A DNA stretch of 39,987 nt from Candidatus Azobacteroides sp. (GTDB lineage: Bacteria > Bacteroidota > Bacteroidia > Bacteroidales > WRGA01): NCBI GenBank assembly GCA_021201815.1, contig JAJQEC010000117.1, positions 1 to 39,987 of the forward strand, given 5' to 3'. Positions 35,008 through 39,987 of this stretch are shown piece after piece; the first letter of the stretch is position 1; each line of letters starts with the position of its first letter. The notes under the pieces are model-generated. The model saw nothing but the letters and a program-made list of their open reading frames with translations, did no database searches and was not told where the DNA came from. The position numbers and the translations under genes were made by a program.

Positions 35008-36909
35008 CTAAATCCCGGGTATTACTTTCTTTATCCTTCCATCCTCTGTAAACTCCAGTTTATCCATGCAGACTTCCCGGTGAAATCCTGCAGCTTCGCC
35101 CAAATGGATTGCATCCGGCCGGCTAAAGCGATGATAAACGATATACCACTCATCCGTTCCGGGAATCCGGAGGACAGCATTGTGACCGGTTCCATAAATT
35201 CCTTTTTCCTGAAAATGACTTAAAACAAGATTGTCTTCCGGTATTCGGATAGGTCCTAAAGGAGAATCAGATATTCCGTATCTTACCCTGTAATTAGGAC
35301 TACGGGTATCATTTTCGGACCACATAAAATAATACATCCCATTTCTGTAAAACACATACATTCCTTCGCGAAATGTATCATCCGGAGTAATTATTTTTGC
35401 AGTTTCCTTTTTAACGGAAACCATATCATCATTTAGTTCTGCTACAGCAGCATATCCATTCCCCCAGTAGAGATAAGATTTATTCGTACCGGGATCCGTA
35501 AAAACATCGGGATCAATTTCCTGTCCATGCCTTATTCCTTCCGGCTTCCAATCAATAAGAGGTTTCCCGGAATCCGTAAAAGGTCCGGTCGGATCGTCTG
35601 CTACTGCAACCCCTATTTTCTGAGCGGCCGTAAAATAAAAATAATACTTATAGATACCATTCTCTTCTTTCTCGATAATACAGGGTGCCCAGGCATTCCG
35701 GTCCGCCCAACGCACATCGGTTTTCAGATCCAGAATAATTCCCTGATCTTCCCAGGTTACCAGATCGGAAGAAGAAAATACCTTAAAGTAATCTCCACTC
35801 CAATTCAGAAAACCATCTGTCGTAGGATAAATATAATATTTCCCTGTTTTATGAGAATAAAGAATTTCGGGGTCGGCATAATACCCTTCCAGTACTGGAT
35901 TTTTGGGAACCGCAGGAAATCCTTCCGGTATCCCCCATTTATCCGTCAACCGCATCAGCTCTTTCCTTGTAATCGGAATGACAGAACCATGGCGGGGATG
36001 AAAATCCATCTTTATTTCCTGTCTTGCCAGCCAGAAAATTTCCAGATCCCTGCTTTCGGTAAATTCATATCCTCCTTTCATATAGACATCATACATCAGG
36101 ATGTACGTATCGGAATCTATTATGCGGAATACGGAAGGCCCTTCTACTGCTTCTCCTGTTTGTTGTTTATACCCATCTTTCTCTTCCCATTGGCCAGAAG
36201 TCAACGAAGAAGTAATAGCCAGTTTTATGCCATTTCCATAATCTTCCGTTTTATAAAACATATAAAAAATGCTGTCTTTTAAAATAATATCCGCATCAAT
36301 ACAAGATCTGCCATCTGCCGGAAAGAATAATTGTTCCGGTTCTCCCTCTAAATCCGTAAATTCCTCGTTAGCATATGCATAATAAATTATATCTTCTCCT
36401 TCTCCATGTTTCATTGACCAATAAACCATGTACTTCCCGGCTTCCGGATCGTAAATTGTCTGGGGAGCCCATACCCGTTTCAACTCTTCTTGTCCTGTAT
36501 ATTTTTCCTGAATGTTAATAACGGAAGAAGTCCAGTTTAGCAGATCCTGTGAACGCATGAGTACCATTGCCCGGTTTGAATCCCATCCCTTGGAAGATGT
36601 CATATCGGTAACCACCATATAAAAAGTTTTTCCGTCTTCAGCACGCAATATGTGCGGGTCCCGCACACCTCCGGTAGAACTGATGGTTTTTGAATCTATC
36701 ACTGCCAGGTTATTATTCAATGCCCGGTAAGTATATCCGTCATAACTGATTGCATAATGAATGGCTTCTTGTGCTATTTCATTTCCGGTAAAATAAACAA
36801 AAAGGTAACCGATATAATCTTTTTCAGGTAAATTCGTTACCGGTTTAATCTCAGCATGGAGAAAACTTCCTAACAAGGTAATACAAATAAAGAAGGAATA
36901 TCTTTTCAT
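35008..36909 (-). CDS. Secreted protein with two tandem GH43 domains
   Basis: A 633-residue protein with a signal peptide (MKRYSFFICITLLGSFLHA). Two complete five-blade propellers are fused. Domain 1 (about 30-320) shows Asp84 in GVRDPHI, Asp205 in SCIDADI and Glu256 in AVEGPSV. Domain 2 (about 335-630) shows Asp346 in YYADPEI, Asp466 in QEIDPDV and Glu515 in FREGMYV. All three acidic GH43 catalytic residues appear to be present in both domains. GH43 covers arabinofuranosidases, xylosidases and galactosidases; I cannot assign substrates. There is no lipobox and no T9SS domain, so it should be periplasmic. It lies 3' of the GH35 gene on the same strand, separated by a repeat element. Confidence 0.8.
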   Translation of the reverse strand: MKRYSFFICITLLGSFLHAEIKPVTNLPEKDYIGYLFVYFTGNEIAQEAIHYAISYDGYTYRALNNNLAVIDSKTISSTGGVRDPHILRAEDGKTFYMVVTDMTSSKGWDSNRAMVLMRSQDLLNWTSSVINIQEKYTGQEELKRVWAPQTIYDPEAGKYMVYWSMKHGEGEDIIYYAYANEEFTDLEGEPEQLFFPADGRSCIDADIILKDSIFYMFYKTEDYGNGIKLAITSSLTSGQWEEKDGYKQQTGEAVEGPSVFRIIDSDTYILMYDVYMKGGYEFTESRDLEIFWLARQEIKMDFHPRHGSVIPITRKELMRLTDKWGIPEGFPAVPKNPVLEGYYADPEILYSHKTGKYYIYPTTDGFLNWSGDYFKVFSSSDLVTWEDQGIILDLKTDVRWADRNAWAPCIIEKEENGIYKYYFYFTAAQKIGVAVADDPTGPFTDSGKPLIDWKPEGIRHGQEIDPDVFTDPGTNKSYLYWGNGYAAVAELNDDMVSVKKETAKIITPDDTFREGMYVFYRNGMYYFMWSENDTRSPNYRVRYGISDSPLGPIRIPEDNLVLSHFQEKGIYGTGHNAVLRIPGTDEWYIVYHRFSRPDAIHLGEAAGFHREVCMDKLEFTEDGRIKKVIPGI

Positions 36910-36940
36910 ATTTAATACGGATTAAGCAATATATTTAATC

Positions 36941-37110
36941 ACCCTCCCACTCTCCCCTCGAAGAAGGGGAGTCCCTTTTGGCTTCGCCAAAAGGGGTGGG
37001 GTTTGGTGATAACAATCTTATTTATCTTACCAAAAAAATACATCAGCCGTGGGTAAACCCTTCCCCCTTTTGTTCCAAAAGGGTACTTCCCTTCAGGGAA
37101 GGGAAGAGGT
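36941..37110 (+). repeat. Composite stem-loop repeat, left copy
   Basis: First part: CTCCCCTCGAAGAAGGGGAG then CCTTTTGGCTTCGCCAAAAGG, a hairpin, followed by GGTGGGGTTTG. After a spacer of about 45 nt comes the second part: GTGGGTAAACCCTTCCCCC, TTTTGTTCCAAAA and GGGTACTTCCCTTC...GAAGGGAAGAG, which fold into hairpins. The same two parts recur in reverse order and orientation at 39789-39966. This copy lies between the GH35 and GH43-GH43 genes. Confidence 0.8.
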
Positions 37111-37287
37111 ATGAAATTGGTAAAAATAATAAATATACCCGGGAGAAATTCTCATACAGTAACCACCACTATTTCCCATTCTATTAGTTACTCCGCTGTC
37201 TTTTTATTAGCAACAACGGTTACTGTACTTCTATCTGCCCGGATATATTTCCTGTTTAATTATTTTCCTTTCGCCAAAGAAAAACAA

Positions 37288-39625
37288 TTATAGATTAAAA
37301 GGAATTAGTTTTATATAAATCTTATAGTCTTTAATCATCCCCGCTTTGTCGGCTTCCATACGGGGCAGGTATTCGAATCCGGTTACCGTTTTATCTTCCC
37401 CCAGATCAATGATAATCTGATGGGGAAACGGATCTTTGTTTCCTGACCAGGCCGTATGCCAGATAGTGGATTCCTGTAAATCAAAAACATTACTTGCAAT
37501 ATTATTTGCTTCATCAGCTTCTTCACTGTCAGCATATATCACTTTCCAGTGCTGGCGGGACAAACGTTGGCCATTTTTGTCCAGTAGTTTCAGTTCTGCG
37601 ATAGCAGCAAATTCATCATTTGAGTAAGAATTTAATGCTTCCAGGCAAAAATACCTTGTCTCGTGTGCTTTTTTAAATATTACTTTCTGCCAGCCATTTC
37701 CCGGTTTAAAGCGTCCTGTGTAAACGGGAACTTCTCCGGATAAATCCAGACTTTCATTGGGTTTCCGGTGTTTATAGGCTCCATGTCCCCGCTGCATATC
37801 CAGAATAGGCTCTTTTATTCCCTGTATCACCGGATTCGAAGGAGAATCAAGATCCAGAACAATTATTTCATTTTCTCCTTTCCGGAGCCAGCATCCGGGA
37901 AGATAAAGAGTTTGCTGAGGCCCGATTTCCCAGAAACGACCTAAGTTATATCCGTTCACATATACCATGCCTTTCTTCCAGTTTCTCATATCCAAAAAAG
38001 TATCTCCTGTTTCATTCAGTATGAAAGTTGCCCTGTACCAGGCTGACTGATTTTTCCGGACTTTGGCTTTACGGTATTCCTGGTTTTCGGCAAATGAATA
38101 TTCAACAGGAATGCTGTATACTTTCCAGTTCTTCAATTCTGTAGTTCCCTCTTTATTGATAATCTCTACCTTTTCTGTAATTCCTTTCCGGTCATAAATA
38201 CCTTTTCCGAAGTTCATACGCCCCATAGCTTCCACAAGAATATCCAGTATGGCTCCTTCCCGAACAGGAGGCAACACAAGAGAAGCTTCTCCTTTCAGGC
38301 GATTCAATACGCCGATTCTTTCTCCGTCTATAAATACCTGAGCCCAGTCGTGAGCTTCCGTTATTTTAATATGTTGCTGCACATCCGAAGCTGCCAAAGT
38401 AGTACGATATAAGATACTTCCCCAACCCTGATCGAAAAATTCCATAGGTTGAATGGTTTCACTTTCTTTTGGCTCCGGCAGGTTTTCAAATACAAAAGCA
38501 ATTTCCTGAAAAGTGATATCCGGAATGCTTATTACGGGAAGCGGAGCAGGCATCTCCGGCAACTCCGTTCCTTGCGGCAAATACTGACTTAATAACTCCC
38601 TCACTTCATAATATTTAGGAGTAACCAGACCGGATTCACTGATCGGAGCATCGTAATCATACGAGGTACAAGTCGGGGAAAAGTTGGGGAAGTTAGCTCC
38701 TGCCCAGTGTCCGAAACTGGTTCCTCCATGTGTCATATATAAACTGAAAGAAATGTTTTTATCCAGCATTTCCTTCATTCCTTCTACTAATTCCGTTGTA
38801 CTTCGGGTCTCGTGTTTTGCTCCCCAATGGTCAAACCATCCGGACCAGAATTCACTACACATCAAAGGTGTTTCCGGACGTAATTCGGTTAACCTGCGGA
38901 ACTGTTCTTCCATATTAGCACCGGTTCCGAAATTAATTGTCCAGAGCAGATCATCCAAAGCATTATTTTCAAAATTGGAATTCCAGTCGCATTGAAACAA
39001 AGGAACATTGCTAAAACCAGCCTCCTTAACAATATCCCGTATTGCAGAAATATAGGGTTTATCAATGCCATATGCGCCATATTCGTTTTCCACCTGAACC
39101 ATAATAATATTTCCGCCTTCTGAAAGTTGCATGTCCGCCAGTTGCTTTCCGACCTCATTCATAAAAATACGGGTTCGTTCCATGAAATAAGGATCCTGTT
39201 CCCGTAGACGAATGTCTTTCTTTTTAAGTAACCACCATGGTAAACCACCCATCTCCCACTCTGCACAAACATAAGGACCTGGCCGTATAATAATATACAT
39301 TCCGTGCTTTTGTGCTAACCGGCAAAAAGACGCCACATCTTTGTTTCCGGAAAAATCGAATTTCCCTTCCTCCGGTTCATGAAGATTCCAGAATATATAC
39401 AAACAAATAGAGTTCATTTTTAATCCGGTGTTCCCAGTAGGCTTCCGGAATACGAGGATAATGAAGTTCCGCTGCCTTAATAATAAAAGGTTCTCCATTT
39501 AATAAAAATGTTTTATTCCCGATTTCAAACGTTTCTTTCATTTGTTTCTTACTGTCTCCACAGGAAAAAAGAAAAAGGGAAAGGAATACCCATAAGATGC
39601 TTTTTTTCCAATTCATAGTTTTCAT
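37288..39625 (-). pseudogene. GH35 beta-galactosidase gene, frameshifted near its start
   Basis: The gene begins at 39625 with a lipoprotein signal (FLSLFLFSCGDSKKQ) and the GH35 N-terminus NGEPFIIKAAELHYPRIPEAYWEHRIK. It loses frame at about 39418. The catalytic domain resumes in another frame at MNSICLYIFWNLHEPEEG. The six or so residues normally between (MCKALG in relatives) are missing, and one extra A separates the two frames, so a 17-nt deletion is the simplest cause. The rest is intact: VENEYGAYG (acid/base Glu), CSEFWSGWFDHW (nucleophile Glu), jelly-roll domains, and a C-terminal discoidin-like domain to 37288. An ATG at 39498 is only a shifted-frame artefact. Intact relatives release terminal galactose. 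Confidence 0.85.
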
Positions 39626-39788
39626 GCTCTATCTTTAATTACAACTTTTACATTCCGGATTACGGAGGATTTCAGGTTATTTTACGATTTCTATCACATT
39701 TATCCTTTGTTCATTGCAGGTTATGGGATAGTACCTTGCGGATACCTTACCTTTTTTATTTCCGGTAGCCTTTCTGCTTTTTATCCTT
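39626..39788. other. Upstream region of the GH35 gene
   Basis: AT-rich non-coding DNA that should hold the GH35 promoter on the minus strand. TAAAAGTTG near 39644-39652 (minus) is only a poor -7 match. Nothing else is seen. Confidence 0.3.
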
Positions 39789-39966
39789 ACCCACTCTTCC
39801 CTGTTGTGAAGGGAAGTACCCTTTTGGGACAAAAGGGGGAAGGGTTTACCCACAGATAAATAACCGGGAAGTTATCCGGAGGTTTTATAATTTTCTTTTC
39901 CGGTAATGTTACTGCTTTTTATCAAACCCCACCCCCTTTTGGCGAAGCCAAAAGGTACTCCCCTCG
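39789..39966 (-). repeat. Composite stem-loop repeat, right copy (inverted)
   Basis: ACTCTTCCCTGTTGTGAAGG, GGAAGTACCCTTTTGGGACA and GGGGGAAGGGTTTACCCAC are the reverse complement of the second part of the left copy. AAACCCCACCCCCTTTTGGC, GAAGCCAAAAGG and TACTCCCCTCG are the reverse complement of its first part. The spacer differs in sequence and is longer than in the left copy. The element runs to within about 20 nt of the window end. Confidence 0.8.
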
Positions 39967-39987
39967 TACGTTTGCATGAGAATCATT

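Noticed and set aside
35527..36282. A 251-codon plus-strand open frame opposite the double GH43 gene
   Set aside because: It lies wholly antisense to a gene with clear catalytic motifs, has no signal or domain pattern of its own, and is rich in Ile, Phe, Arg and Pro as expected for a shadow frame.
39418..39498. Separate start of a GH35 gene at 39498
   Set aside because: The first 27 residues from that ATG are an out-of-frame reading of the true GH35 N-terminus, which is present in the other frame.

Overview
The window looks like chromosomal DNA of a member of the Bacteroidales, probably from the Porphyromonadaceae, Tannerellaceae or Dysgonomonadaceae side of the order. This rests on an FimA/Mfa1-type fimbrial locus, several proteins with type IX secretion (T9SS) C-terminal sorting domains, a GldA-like ABC ATPase, many Bacteroidetes-type lipoproteins, AT-rich intergenic DNA and -7 promoter boxes of the form TAnnTTTG. 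I cannot fix the genus without a search.

Layout. Bases 1-4.9 kb hold housekeeping and envelope genes: a GldA-like ATPase, a divergent ComF-type phosphoribosyltransferase, a TonB-like protein, a secreted T9SS serine protease and a tRNA-Met. Bases 5.5-8.1 kb hold a lipoprotein esterase and a secreted TPR protein, separated by long AT-rich gaps. Bases 8.6-16.5 kb form one fimbrial operon: DUF3575 (broken by an in-frame TAG), a DUF3868/OmpA-like/TPR protein, an Mfa1-type major fimbrillin, an FimB/Mfa2-type anchor, and a 1027-residue putative tip adhesin. A long hairpin follows the major fimbrillin gene and a 16-bp perfect-stem terminator closes the operon. Bases 16.7-17.5 kb hold a cluster of GC-rich palindromes and the rotted remnant of a GH36 alpha-galactosidase gene. 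Bases 17.7-23.6 kb hold an overlapping clostripain/DUF5106-thioredoxin lipoprotein pair, a small charged secreted protein, a DKNYY lipoprotein and a PLP-dependent transsulfuration-type enzyme with three repeat arms in its promoter region.

Bases 23.7-39.6 kb, nearly all on the minus strand, are a glycan-degradation region without SusC/SusD: DUF6057 membrane protein, a beta-propeller lipoprotein with a CxxCH haem motif, DUF2264 (interrupted by TGA), a GH43 subfamily 24/34-like T9SS enzyme, a GH16 T9SS enzyme, a double-GH43 protein and a GH35 beta-galactosidase (frameshifted). A plus-strand T9SS cargo protein of unknown function sits among them. The enzyme mix suggests plant arabinogalactan or a related beta-1,3-galactan as substrate, which is an inference.

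Two themes stand out. First, four genes carry lesions of different kinds (nonsense TAG, nonsense TGA, short deletion with frameshift, extensive deletion), three of them in glycan-degradation genes. Second, the intergenic DNA is rich in structured repeats: two inverted copies of a composite stem-loop element bracket the GH35 gene, a MITE-like inverted-repeat unit lies at 34.6 kb, and a four-palindrome cluster lies at 16.8 kb.
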